Source of the DNA: JACXTP01 sp963789555
GTDB taxonomy: Archaea > Thermoplasmatota > Thermoplasmata > Methanomassiliicoccales > UBA472
DNA: 64,000 bases
Assembly: GCA_963789555.1 (NCBI GenBank)
Contig: CAWBKY010000002.1
Span: 5,940-69,939, forward strand
Reading direction: 5' to 3'
Shown here: one piece after another, positions 1 to 9,939 of the stretch
How positions within the stretch are numbered: the first letter of the stretch is position 1
Layout of the letters: every line of letters starts with the position of its first letter
Notes under the pieces: generated by a model
What the model saw: the letters and a program-made list of their open reading frames with translations, nothing else
Database searches by the model: none
What the model was told of the DNA's origin: nothing
Made by a program: the position numbers and the translations under genes

Positions 1-1232
1 TCGTTCGCGACTTCGTGGAGCACGGTGTGATCGATGTCATGATGAAGGACGATGACATCGAGGATATATCCTGCGATGGTACCGACATACCCATCTTCGT
101 CTGTCACCGGAAGTATGAGAGCATCAAGGCCAACCTCGTTTTCAGCAACGAGGACGACCTGAACTCCTTCGTGGTCGCGTTGGCCCAGAGGGGGGGGAAG
201 CAGATCTCTGTCTCCAGCCCCATCCTCGACGGCACTACTCAGGAAGGCCACCGTGTCAACGCCACCTACTCCCGCGAGATATCCACGCGGGGGTCTACGT
301 TCACTATCAGGCGCTTCAAGGACCGGCCTTTCACTCCGGTCGACCTGTTGAAATACAAGACGGTGAGCCCGGAGATGATGGCATACCTCTGGATGGGGGT
401 GGAGCATGGCGAGTCCATGATCCTTTGCGGCGGTACAGCCTCTGGAAAGACCTCCGCGCTGAACAGCATCGCCCTCTTCATACCGCCTGGCGCCAAGATC
501 GTCAGCATCGAGGACACCAGAGAGATCAACCTGCCCCACGAGAACTGGATCCCAGGGACCACCAGGACCGGTGTGGGGGAGAAGGACTCCTTGGGGCGGG
601 CCTCGGGCGAGATCGACATGTACGACCTGGTGAGGGCCTCACTGCGTCAGAGGCCTAACTACATCATAGTCGGTGAGGTGCGTGGCAAGGAGACCTACAT
701 CATGTTCCAGGCCATGGCCACTGGGCATAGCACCTACAGCACCATGCACGCGGATTCGGTGAAATCCATGGTCAACCGGTTGGAGAACCCGCCCATCAAC
801 TGTCCTAGGATATTGCTCACCGCGCTGCGCAATGTGCTCATCCAATCCCAGGTGCGGGTCGGCAACGACTACGTCCGGAGGATGAAGCAGATCATAGAGA
901 TCGTCGGTTTCGAGCCAGAGACCAACGAGCTGATCACCAATACCGTCTATGAATGGGACCAGGCCACTGACCGCTTCATCTACAAGGGCCACAGCTTCCT
1001 CTTCGACAAGATCATGGAGATGAAGTCGCTCTCGCACGAGGAGATGATGGAGGAGTTCGAGCGACGCATCGAGATCGTCAATTACATGTTGGCCAAGGAC
1101 ATGAGGGACCACCGCAAGATCTGGGCGGTGACCCAGGCCTATTACAAGGAACCGCAGAAGACGTTGCAAAGGGTGCGCAGGGAGATGCAGGAGATGGAAT
1201 CCAAGAAGGAGGTGGGCAAGAATGTCGCCTGA
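1..1232 (+). CDS. Archaeal type IV pilus/secretion ATPase (PilB/FlaI/TadA family), 5' end cut off by the window
   Basis: This is a hexameric secretion ATPase that powers assembly of a type IV pilus-like filament at the cytoplasmic face of the membrane. The frame is open from the first bases, so the start lies outside the window; compared with the paralogue at 3202-4867 about 170 N-terminal residues are missing. The Walker A motif GGTASGKT is encoded near 430, the Walker B-type segment IIVGEVRG near 665 and the histidine-box segment STYSTMHAD near 735. Its 3' end overlaps the start of the next gene by 11 bases, so it is co-transcribed with the two membrane proteins that follow. Family assignment is secure; whether the filament is a pilus, an archaellum-like structure or a secretion system cannot be told from this gene. 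Confidence 0.9.
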   Translation, partial: VRDFVEHGVIDVMMKDDDIEDISCDGTDIPIFVCHRKYESIKANLVFSNEDDLNSFVVALAQRGGKQISVSSPILDGTTQEGHRVNATYSREISTRGSTFTIRRFKDRPFTPVDLLKYKTVSPEMMAYLWMGVEHGESMILCGGTASGKTSALNSIALFIPPGAKIVSIEDTREINLPHENWIPGTTRTGVGEKDSLGRASGEIDMYDLVRASLRQRPNYIIVGEVRGKETYIMFQAMATGHSTYSTMHADSVKSMVNRLENPPINCPRILLTALRNVLIQSQVRVGNDYVRRMKQIIEIVGFEPETNELITNTVYEWDQATDRFIYKGHSFLFDKIMEMKSLSHEEMMEEFERRIEIVNYMLAKDMRDHRKIWAVTQAYYKEPQKTLQRVRREMQEMESKKEVGKNVA

Positions 1233-2271
1233 GGTCTCGGACATCTTCTCCCGCATAGAGGCCTCCAAGAAGGCCTATCTGAAGACCAAGGAGACCGGCG
1301 ATGATGGGTCCTCGAAGGGCAACGGGCCGCGCTTGGTCAAGATGCGGCAAGGCGCCATCCCGGACTACGTCCGCCTGACCAAGTACCAGGAGTTCTGCTG
1401 GCGCACCATGGGCAAAGTGGTCAAGAAGCGTTACAAGCCCAATTCCAAATTGGAGCTGCAACTGCTGCAGGCCCATATCCGACTCCGACCGGAGGAGTAC
1501 ACCGCCTACATCTGGATGACGGCGCTCCTCACCTTCGCGATAACCTTGACGATGGGGCTGCTCTTCGGAGGCGTGCTCATCGCCCTGATGGGCATCGACA
1601 CCAGCATGGCATTGATATTCACCATCATGATCATCGCGTTGCCGCCGCTGCTGGTGTTCGGCATATTGAGCTCGACGCCGGGGTCCAAGGCCAAGTCCCG
1701 CAAGCGCGATATCGACAAGCGCATCGGCGCCACCATGAGCTTCATATCCGCCATGGCCTCCGCCGACGTCAACATCGACACCATATTCAAGGAGCTGGCC
1801 CGCCAGCCCATCTATGGTGAGATCAAGAACGAGGCCGAATGGATAACCAGGGACACCGAGCTCCTAGGCGTCGATATCCTCACCGCCATAAGCAAGGGGG
1901 CGCAACGCACCCCCTCATCCAAGTTCCAGGAGTTCCTCCAGGGAGTGGTGACGACCGCCACCTCCGGAGGTCAGCTCAAACCCTACTTCCTGCAGAAGGC
2001 GGAGCAGTACGAGAAGGAGTCCAAGCTGGACATGAGGGCGCAGCTGGAGACGCTCGGCCTCATGGCCGAGACCTTCGTCACCGTAGTGGTGGCGTTCCCC
2101 CTGTTCCTGGTGGTCATCATGGCCATCATGGCCATAGTGCCAGGGAGCTCGAGCGGCACCTCGGACACCACGCTGCTGTTGCTCTGGCTCGTGGTCCTGC
2201 TGATGATCCCGCTCTCCCAGTTCGGGTTCATATTCTTCATATGGAACACCACCAAGGAGTCCACGATGTGA
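1222..2271 (+). CDS. Type II secretion F family (TadC/FlaJ-like) membrane protein, first copy
   Basis: This is a polytopic inner-membrane platform protein that partners the secretion ATPase. It has a charged cytoplasmic N-terminus of about 90 residues, a pair of helices around residues 95-150, a cytoplasmic loop of about 110 residues with the sequence features of the T2SF domain, and two or three C-terminal helices (LFLVVIMAIMAIV and LLLLWLVVLLMIPL). The start ATG at 1222 is preceded by the strong Shine-Dalgarno GGAGGTG at 1208-1214 and overlaps the end of the upstream ATPase, which indicates translational coupling. At 349 residues it is a normal length for a single-domain TadC/FlaJ protein. 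A second, different copy follows directly. Confidence 0.85.
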   Translation: MSPEVSDIFSRIEASKKAYLKTKETGDDGSSKGNGPRLVKMRQGAIPDYVRLTKYQEFCWRTMGKVVKKRYKPNSKLELQLLQAHIRLRPEEYTAYIWMTALLTFAITLTMGLLFGGVLIALMGIDTSMALIFTIMIIALPPLLVFGILSSTPGSKAKSRKRDIDKRIGATMSFISAMASADVNIDTIFKELARQPIYGEIKNEAEWITRDTELLGVDILTAISKGAQRTPSSKFQEFLQGVVTTATSGGQLKPYFLQKAEQYEKESKLDMRAQLETLGLMAETFVTVVVAFPLFLVVIMAIMAIVPGSSSGTSDTTLLLLWLVVLLMIPLSQFGFIFFIWNTTKESTM

Positions 2272-2281
2272 GGTGAGTCAA

Positions 2282-3196
2282 ATGGCTGAAAAGAAAAAGG
2301 AGATATTGGATATCGAGCAGCTCAATCTGCACAAGCAGGACTACTCGAAGTTGTTGCTCATCATCGGTATCGTGGGTTTGGTCATTTGCCTGGTGATCGC
2401 CTTCGTGGAGATCGCGGAGGTGGTGAGCACCGGGCTGGAATGGATCTACTGGATCATGCTAGGCCTGATGATCCTGTCGGGGCCCTACGGTTTCTACATG
2501 AGCTGGCAGTACAAGAAGACCCAGGAGATCGAGACCAGACTGCCGGACTTCCTGCGTGACGTGGCCGAGGCGGGTCGTTTCGGCATGACCTTGGCCCAGG
2601 CCATCCGGGTCTCCTCGAGAGGGCGCTATGGTCGCCTGACCCCGGAGATCCAGAGGATGGCCGCCCAGATCGACTGGGGCGTGCCAGCCTCCGAGGCGTT
2701 GCGCCTGTTCGCGGAGCGCGTGAACACCCCGCTGGTGAAGCGCATGGTCTCCATCATCATCAAGGCCAACGACGCGGGCGGCAGCGTTGCCGACGTCCTG
2801 ACCATGGTGGCTCACGATGCTCGTGAGACGATCATCAACTTCAACGAGAGGCGCATCTCCATGGCCACCTACACCGTGGTCATCTATGTCGCCTTCGGCG
2901 TGTTCCTGGCCACCATCTTCATCCTGAACACCACCTTCCTGCCGAACATGGAGGAGGCGGGGCAGCAGGTGAACGAAGACGCCATAGAGGCAAGTGTCAC
3001 CAACCTGCCTGCCACCATACAGTCGGAGATCATCCCGACCGTGCAGCTCATCTTCATCGTTTCTGTGGCCATACACGCCTTCGGCGATGGGATATTGGCC
3101 GGTGTGCTGCAGGATGGTAAGATAGCCAATGGCCTGCGCCATTCGTTCATCATGCTGCTGATAGGGTTCCTGGGCACGATATTGATCACTGGGTGA
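2282..3196 (+). CDS. Type II secretion F family (TadC/FlaJ-like) membrane protein, second copy
   Basis: This is the second platform protein of the cluster. Two helices lie near residues 22-75, a T2SF cytoplasmic domain (around RLPDFLRDVAEAGRFGMTL) follows, then a helix near residues 200-220 and two C-terminal helices. A GTG at 2273 would give three extra residues, but the sequence GAGGTGAG at 2270-2277 is an evident ribosome binding site for the ATG at 2282, so that start is chosen. The gene ends inside the ribosome binding region of the next ATPase gene (TGA at 3194-3196). Two consecutive TadC/FlaJ genes resemble the TadB-TadC arrangement of tight-adherence pili. Confidence 0.85.
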   Translation: MAEKKKEILDIEQLNLHKQDYSKLLLIIGIVGLVICLVIAFVEIAEVVSTGLEWIYWIMLGLMILSGPYGFYMSWQYKKTQEIETRLPDFLRDVAEAGRFGMTLAQAIRVSSRGRYGRLTPEIQRMAAQIDWGVPASEALRLFAERVNTPLVKRMVSIIIKANDAGGSVADVLTMVAHDARETIINFNERRISMATYTVVIYVAFGVFLATIFILNTTFLPNMEEAGQQVNEDAIEASVTNLPATIQSEIIPTVQLIFIVSVAIHAFGDGILAGVLQDGKIANGLRHSFIMLLIGFLGTILITG

Positions 3197-3201
3197 GGCA
3201 A

Positions 3202-4867
3202 ATGGAAGCTGACAAACAGACTGTGGAGGAGATCGGCAAGGAGCTGGAAGCGGAGAAGGCGTCCGGCCCCAAGGCGACCCGCGGCGTGTTCAACCGCAAG
3301 CCCATGAAGGTCATGGTGGGGGCGAGCAACCTCACCGCCCCGTCCCGAACGCTCATCACGGAGATACCGAAGATCGCGGAGCCCAACGTGGACGAGGTGG
3401 AGATCAACACCATCATCAAGCCCGCCGCCTACGTGAGGATCAAGTTCGACAACATCGCCTCGGAGTACATCTACGAGGTCATCGAGCCGAAGCTGACGGA
3501 TGATGAGCGCGAGCTGCTGGACCTGCTCAAGGAATCGCTCACCATGACCTTGAACCTGGCCGACCGGAAGAGGCCGGAGGAGCGCACCGAGGTGTTGCGC
3601 CAGGGCATGAACGAGCTGCTGAAGAACTTCGACATCGTGCTGAACACCGTGTCCGCGGACCGCATCTTCTACTACCTGCACCGCGACTTCGTCGGCTATG
3701 GCGTCATCAACGTGATGATGATCGACCCCAACGTGGAGGACTGTTCCTGCGATGGCGTCGGCATCCCGCTGTACATATTCCACCGCAAGTACGGCTCCAT
3801 CAAGTCCAACATCACAGTTCAACGACGAACTGGAGCTGGACTCCTTCGTGGTATGGATGGCGCAACGCTGCGGCAAGCACATCTCCGTCGCCGACCCATT
3901 GCTTGATGCCACCATCCCCGACGGCTCGCGTCTGAACGCATCGCTCGGAAAGCACGTGACCAAGCGGGGGTCGTCGTTCACGATCAGGCGCTTCAAGGAG
4001 AACCCCTTCACCCCGCTGGACCTGGTCAAGTTCAAGACCATGAACACGGAGATGATGGCCTACCTGTGGATCGCCACGGAGTTCGGCTGCTCCATGCTGG
4101 TGTGCGGAGGTACCGCCTCCGGGAAGACCACCACCCTCAACGCCGTGCTTCTGTTCATCCCGCCCCAGAAGAAGATCATCTCCATCGAGGACACCAGGGA
4201 GCTGAACCTGCCCCACGAGAACTGGATCCCGGGCGTCACCCGGGAGGGTTTCGGCGGCAAGAAGGCGAACGCGGTGGGCCAGGTGGACATGTACGACCTG
4301 CTCACCGCGGCCTTGCGTCAGAGGCCGGACTATCTGATGGTCGGTGAGGTGCGTGGCAAGGAGGCCTATGTGGTGTTCCAGGCCATGGCCACCGGGAAGA
4401 CCTCGTACTCGACCTTCCACGCCGAGGACGTGCAAGCGATGGTCCATCGTATGGAGAACGACCCCATCAATCTGCCCCGCGCGCTCATCACCGCCCTGGA
4501 CATAGTGCTGTTGCAGGCCCAGGTCAAGGTCGGGACCAAGATGACCAGGCGGGTAAAGTCGCTCACCGAGATCGTGGGCATGGACCCGGAGACGGGCGAG
4601 CTCATCACCAACTCCGTGTTCTCCTGGAACCCGGCGAACGACTCCTTCAACTACTCTGGGCACAGCTACATCTTCGAAAAGGTGCGCAGCATCAAGTCCT
4701 GGTCCCCCAGGGACATGGAGAGGGAGATGCAGCGCCGCGTGGAGATACTGGAGTACATGCGCAAGACCGGGGTCAACAACTATAAGCAGGTGGCCAAGAT
4801 CGTCTCCGCCTACTACCGCAACCCCGAGCGCGTGATGAAGGAGATCCGCGAGAAGTCGCCGAAGTGA
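3202..4867 (+). CDS. Second pilus/secretion ATPase (PilB/FlaI/TadA family), broken by one extra base
   Basis: This paralogue of the ATPase at the window start shows the N-terminal domain missing there. The first 205 or so codons read in one frame up to about 3815 and the rest in the next frame from about 3818. Removing one base (most simply A3816) joins KSNIT to FNDELELDSFVVW, which matches the first ATPase. The Walker A motif GGTASGKTTT lies near 4110, MVGEVRGKEAY near 4340 and TSYSTFHAED near 4400. The start ATG at 3202 follows the ribosome binding site GGTGAGG at 3192-3198. The break looks like sequence error because both halves are well preserved and codon use is normal on both sides, but a real inactivating mutation is not excluded. 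Confidence 0.85.
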
Positions 4868-4901
4868 GCTTGCTGGCCCACCATCAAACCCCTTCCAGTT
4901 C

Positions 4902-5573
4902 CTACTTTTTCACTTTCCATCGACTAGGTGACCGTTCATCACCCTTGAGTTTGCTCTCGGCCTGCCTCTGGCCCATGAGGTGCCCGCCCAATCCGAGGAC
5001 CCATAGCAGCACGGGATAGGCCACCCAGCGCTCCAGGCCGCCCTCGCCCAGCTCCATGAAGGGGCTGTTGTCGCCCATGAAGATGTAGCTGAACAAAACC
5101 AAAGAGATATCGCCCCAAGTGCGACGGTGACGAAACGGAAAGGAGCCTGGACGATGCGGAAGGTCATGACGGCCGCGATGCCCCCGCCGATGAAGGTGGT
5201 CATGGCGAACAAGGCATGCACCGTGCCCCAGCTGCCGTTGAAGATGCCCACCCCGAGCACTCCGATCCCGAATGCTGCCATAGGGCAGGGTGACGCTCCA
5301 TTTCCTGTGCCGCCCATGCAGAAGTAACGTCGCGCCGATCACCAGCAGTCCGCACAGGGCCATGGATGCTGAGAATATGTTGGATGATGGCTGGACGATG
5401 ATGCTGTTCGGCGGTTCGGTCGCACCGAGGTCGCTGATCATGTTGTCCGCGGTATTGTACCCCGGGTAGAGCGCCTCGGCGGTGATTATCCCCATGAGCG
5501 CCACTGTGCCGGCGAGGAACAACATGGCCCCCGCCCAAGCGATGCGATCGAATCCTTTCGCGCCGACGAACAT
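4902..5573 (-). CDS. DUF998-type multi-spanning membrane protein, with two reading-frame shifts
   Basis: This is a small polytopic membrane protein of unknown function. The N-terminus (FDRIAWAGAMLFLAGTVALMG, then the YPGYNTADNMISDLGATE segment) fits the DUF998 family, whose first extracytoplasmic loop carries a similar SDLG-type motif. About 100 codons in, the frame shifts by one extra base near 5284, giving MAAFGIGVLGVGIFNGSWG, and it returns to the first frame near 5115, giving ISLVLFSYIFMG. The second change needs either one missing base or two extra ones. Every segment is hydrophobic and consistent with six helices, so the damage is probably sequence error. It is convergent with the pilus operon. 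Function is not known. Confidence 0.7.
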   Translation of the reverse strand: MFVGAKGFDRIAWAGAMLFLAGTVALMGIITAEALYPGYNTADNMISDLGATEPPNSIIVQPSSNIFSASMALCGLLVIGATLLLHGRHRKWSVTLPYGSIRDRSARGGHLQRQLGHGACLVRHDHLHRRGHRGRHDLPHRPGSFPFRHRRTWGDISLVLFSYIFMGDNSPFMELGEGGLERWVAYPVLLWVLGLGGHLMGQRQAESKLKGDERSPSRWKVKK

Positions 5574-5675
5574 GTGCTATCGGGGAACAATTGGACCAAA
5601 CTGTAAAAAAAGTCGATGCCGTGGCGATGCCAGTGAGTGAAAAATGAAAAAATGTGGAAAGGAATTATTGAAAGG

Positions 5676-5690
5676 GGGGCGTCTCGCCCC
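5676..5690 (-). terminator. GC-rich hairpin just downstream of the giant surface protein gene
   Basis: A perfect 6-bp inverted repeat (GGGGCG, three-base loop, CGCCCC) begins about 9 bases past the stop codon of the surface protein gene on the minus strand. It is followed on that strand by CCTTTCAATAATTCC. It could act as an intrinsic terminator or 3' stabiliser. Archaeal termination usually relies on U-rich tracts more than on hairpins, so the role is inferred. Confidence 0.35.
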
Positions 5691-5698
5691 GTTCGCCC

Positions 5699-8600
5699 TT
5701 ACTTCTTCTCCTCGGTCTTGGGCTCCTCTTTGGGCGTCTTGTCCGAGCGCTTGACGATGCGCCTGAAGGTGCGGGGCTGTTCCTTCACCTCGGCCTGGGG
5801 GGCGGCGGCGAAGACCGTGCCGCACTTGTGGCATACCGTGCTGCCGCGTGGGTTGAGTATCCCGCAGGTCGGGCAAGCGAACGCACCGCTCTTCTTGTCC
5901 TCCTCCCTCTTGGCCAACCAGGCCTCGAAGGTCAGGAAGCCAGGCTCGGTCTTGAGCCACTCCTGGAACTTCTCCTCGGAGTACTTGGCGCCCAGGGCCG
6001 CCTTGGCCTGGTCGCGGTAGGTGTTGACGTACTCGTCATACTGCTCCTGCATGGACTTCATGTAGGCGTCGCCCTGCTCCTCCTGGTTCGGCTCGGTGAG
6101 GAACTTGGCGTGGCACTCGGGGCACTCCGACACATTGGCCGGGATCCAGGCGCCGCACTCAGAGCACTTTGCCGTCCCGGTCTCGAACACCACGCCGCAC
6201 TTGGGGCAGCGCTTGGAGTCCTCGGGGATCAGGGAGCCGCACTCGCCACACTCCACCATCTTGCCCAGGCTGTGCCTGTAGAGGTACCACACAAAGGCGA
6301 TGATGACGATGGCGATGATGGCGATGATGGCGATGATCATCCACCAGGGTATGGCTGTTCTATCGTCGCTCTGCAGGTCGATGGATTTGCTGCCGTAGAC
6401 CGGCTGGCCTCCGTTGTCGATCCTCAGGGTGACGAACAGGTCACCGGAGGCGTCGTTGGGCACGGTGATGAAGCCGGTGAATGAACCGGTGGGGTCTGTG
6501 GTCACAGGGACATCTGTGCTCACCGGGGTACCGGCCTCATCGGCGAAGTACAGGTGCATGCTGGTGTTGGCCAGCGGGATGCCGTCCGCGCTCGTCACAT
6601 ATCCGGTCACAAGCAAGGTGCTGCCCGGTTTGACGCTGTCGGTGCCGGTGGTGATATAGAATATCGGGTTCACCAGGAGCACCACGTCGAACGTGGTCAG
6701 AAGCTCGTTGTTCTCGGAGTTCGCCTCATCGATCAGTGACGCCGCGACGCTCAGGTTGTTCGGAGAGATGCCGACCCCGTTCACGACCCAAGAGATGTTG
6801 AAGGATCTTCTCATCCCCAGCCATCAGGTCGAAGGTGGTGTTGTAGATCTCGAAGGCGGGGTCCACCATGCTCAAGGTGACCTTGGCCCCGTTGGCGTCG
6901 TTCATGCCTAGGTTGGCCACGGTGAAGTTGATGAAGACCTTCTCGCCCAGGCTGGCGCTCTCGACCGGCAGGTTGCCCTTCCATATCTGCACCTCGGTGA
7001 CGCTCATGTCCGGCCGGTCGTCCACGATATAAAGCGTCTGGGACGCGGGCACGTCGGTCACCTTGGTGAACGCGGTGAAGCTCACGTATATGGTGCGGTT
7101 CTGGAACAGGCCCATCGCCGGATCGGATGTGACCTGCCAGAAGCCCGAGACGGTTATGGTCTCGTTCGGGGCCAAGGCGAGCACGAACACCCGGTCGATC
7201 TCGGTCCCGGTGACGGGATCATCGATGCGGTACACCACGTCGAAATTGTGCGCGGTCGACTGCCCGATGTTCTTCACGGTGGCGTCCAACAATATCTGGG
7301 TTCCGACGAACACCTGGGTCACGGTCTGACCGCCGTCCACCTTGTGGAAGACCAGGCTGTTCGAGTACAGCCTCGGCACGTCCAGGACGAGGAGCTGCAG
7401 GGACGCCAAGTTGTTGATCTTGGTGGTCTCGTTGATCAGCCCGGCCGGGTCGACAACGACCATGATCTTGGCATAGCCAGGGTGGTTCGGGGTCCAGGGT
7501 ATGGACACGTTCGCATATTGCATGACCGGTATCTCGCCTACCGTCTGGAATCCGATCAGCACATCGCCGGCGGTGGTGTTCAGGAAGAAACTGACGTTGA
7601 TGTTCTGGGCATCCACGTTCCCATAGTTCCAAACCGTGGCGGTTATGGAGCTGGTGGAGTTGGTGACCACCTCGGTCGGATCGACGACCACTCCATCAGG
7701 CTCGATCGCCAGGTTGGGTAGGGACAACGGGATGATCAATGCCACTTCGATGTCCTCGCATAGCCAACGGTGGGCTGTAGAACGGCAGGCTTATCGCATA
7801 CCGGCTCAGGTCCTCGGAGGAGAAACTGAGGGTGGAGTTGAGCCAATAGGTGCCGTTCACCCGGTAGTTGCCAAAGTACTTCTGTGGCGCACCAGCGGTG
7901 ATCTCGTCGCATAGTGCCTTGAACACCATGGAGCCATTGTCGTCGGTCATGCCGGCCGCATACAGGGAGTAGGGCGGGCTGTTGGTCCCGAGTTGGTCCA
8001 GTTGCACATATACCCCTTCCAGCTCGTTGACGCCGGTGATGTCGTATGCTACCACGTTGATCCAACGGTAATGACGGATCACCGCTCCCTCGCTCGCCAC
8101 CAGCTGGGGAATGGCCACCGACGTCAGGTCGGCCTCGGCGTTGCCACCGAAGTAGGACCAGGACCGGGTGAAGTTAACACCAACGGCGGTCAGGGTCGCC
8201 TCCGAACTGCTCGGGGCGATGAAGTCATAGCTGATGATCGAGTCGGTTATGTAGACCTCGGATTGGCCGTCCATGATGATGACGACCGGGTTGCTCGGAC
8301 TGAAGCCGCCCGCATCGATGGTCAGATTGCCACTGTTCGCCAGATATATGGTCAGGGCCAGGTTGGACTGGACCGTCCCATTGAAGTCCATCAGCACCTG
8401 GGCGTTGTCCTGGACGACGAGCCAGTATTGATTGGCGCTCAGGCCCTGATAGATGAACAGGCCGGCGTTCAGGATGAGGGTCGCGTTGTCCTTCACCACG
8501 ACGTTCTTGGAGATGTTGGTGAAGCTGTTGATGGTGAACACCGTGTCTCCGGAGAGGGTCCAGGTGTTACCGCCCACCAGGACGGTTATGTTGTTGTAAG

Positions 8601-9705
8601 CCTGGTTGTTGCCATAGTTGTACTCGGCCACGCCCCCTACCAAGACGTAGATGGAGAACTGACCAACACTTGATGGGACCCAGGTTATGGATGCGTTTAC
8701 CTCCGCACCCGGTCCGACGTTGATGATCTGCGTTCCGATGACCACTCCCGCCTCTGGCTTGCCAAGGTAGAAGACCACATTGGCGCCGACCGCGCTGGCC
8801 TTGCCGTCGGAGTTCTTGACGTTGGCGCTGATGGTCAACGGGGATCCGGTGCTGGCCGGGTTGTCGCTGAAGTAGATATTGTCGTTGGTTATGCTCAGGT
8901 CGGGCAACAACGGCAGAATGACGATCGGTTCGGTCTTTATGTTGTTGTCCTCGTCCGACTCGGTGATCGCCCGCTTCGGGTCCACGATCACGGTTATGTC
9001 ATGGAATCCCTGCCTCGGTGGTGGTGTACCATGGTACGGACACGTTGACCGACTGGCCGGGCAACAGGCTGGGCACGGTGACATTCGCTATCGTCACGGA
9101 CTGGTCCAACTCCCTGTAATAGTCCAGGAACTGTACCAGGATGTTCTGCGCGGCGGTATTTCCCTTGTTCCCCACCGTCACATTGAGGAACGCGTTGGTC
9201 TCATTGTGGTATATCGGGATCGGTGTGTAACCGATGTTCATCGGGACCAGGTCCGGCTTCTCCAGGACCAATCCTTCAAGCACCACTGATGCGTCGATCC
9301 TGTTGGGTGGTCAGCTCTGGGAAAGCAGGAGAATGTCGCTGCGGTCTGGTTGGTGAACTCGACCGCCGTGCCATTGACATAGGTCACGATCATGTTGTAC
9401 CCGTTGATCTTCTCACCCAAAGGCAGGGTCTTTGCATTCACGACGTCCGTGAAGACGGGGATCAAGGCGTTCCCGAATGGATCGGTGTAATTGAAGTCAC
9501 CGGCATCCCTACCGAGATAGTCAAGGATGGCCGTTGGGGGGGTTGCTGAGACGCCTGCTGGCGTCATATAATAGGCGGTGGAGTTGCTTGCGGTAAGGAC
9601 GTCGATCTTGGCTCCGTCCACCGGTATTCCCTGGCTATCCAACACGGTCATATTGGCCCAACGGTAAATAGCGACGATTGGTTCGGTTTCAATCTCAATC
9701 CACAT
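5699..9705 (-). CDS. Giant surface protein, C-terminal part: CARDB-like repeats, membrane helix, cytoplasmic zinc ribbons
   Basis: In order, this part encodes an Ig-like/CARDB segment, a beta-helix-like stretch rich in short strands (around 8150-8600), several CARDB-like modules with the recurrent NxGxxxAxN theme (NKGNTAAQN, NYGNVDAQN, NLGMNDANG), a carboxypeptidase-regulatory-like Ig fold, a membrane helix of about 22 residues near 6290-6345, and three cytoplasmic zinc-binding motifs (CGECGSLIPEDSKRCPKCG, CSECGAWIPANVSECPEC, CPTCGILNPRGSTVCHKCG). It ends in a basic tail containing FRRIVKR. The frame is broken near 9340, 9275, 9000, 7755 and 6805; each break is explained by one extra base. 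There is no signal peptide here. The frame is the same as that of the upstream part, which supplies one, so the two parts are probably one gene of about 1,930 codons. Confidence 0.75.
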
Positions 9706-9939
9706 TTTATCTATGCTAAATTGATAGGACGGGATTGTTATTCGAATATCGGAATGTCAGATGAATTAATTTCTTCTAATTGAATCAACACCGGCATTCC
9801 TAAGGTCAAATGATACCGTAACTGGGTTGATGTTATTTGACGGTTAAATGGCAGTGTTATGATAGTTTAGTGCCATCAGATTGACCACTGAATATAATTT
9901 GATGCAGTGAAATCCGGGATCGTGTAGATATGTCAATTT
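9706..9939 (-). other. AT-rich, stop-riddled segment joining the two parts of the surface protein gene
   Basis: This segment is clearly more AT-rich than its neighbours and carries four in-frame stops in the frame shared by the two flanking parts. It still looks like coding sequence. Short stretches in all three minus-strand frames read like the same protein (NPVTVSFDLRNAGVDSI, IIFSGQSDGTKLS, ITIPSYQFSIDKMWIEIE), the first being a typical CARDB strand pattern. Joining them needs several indels within 234 bases. Either sequence quality is locally poor here or the gene is truly decaying at this point. Confidence 0.5.

Noticed and set aside
3811..3820. Programmed frameshift in the second pilus ATPase
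   Set aside because: No slippery heptamer or downstream structure is obvious, the paralogue is read in one frame, and similar one-base extras occur in many unrelated genes here.
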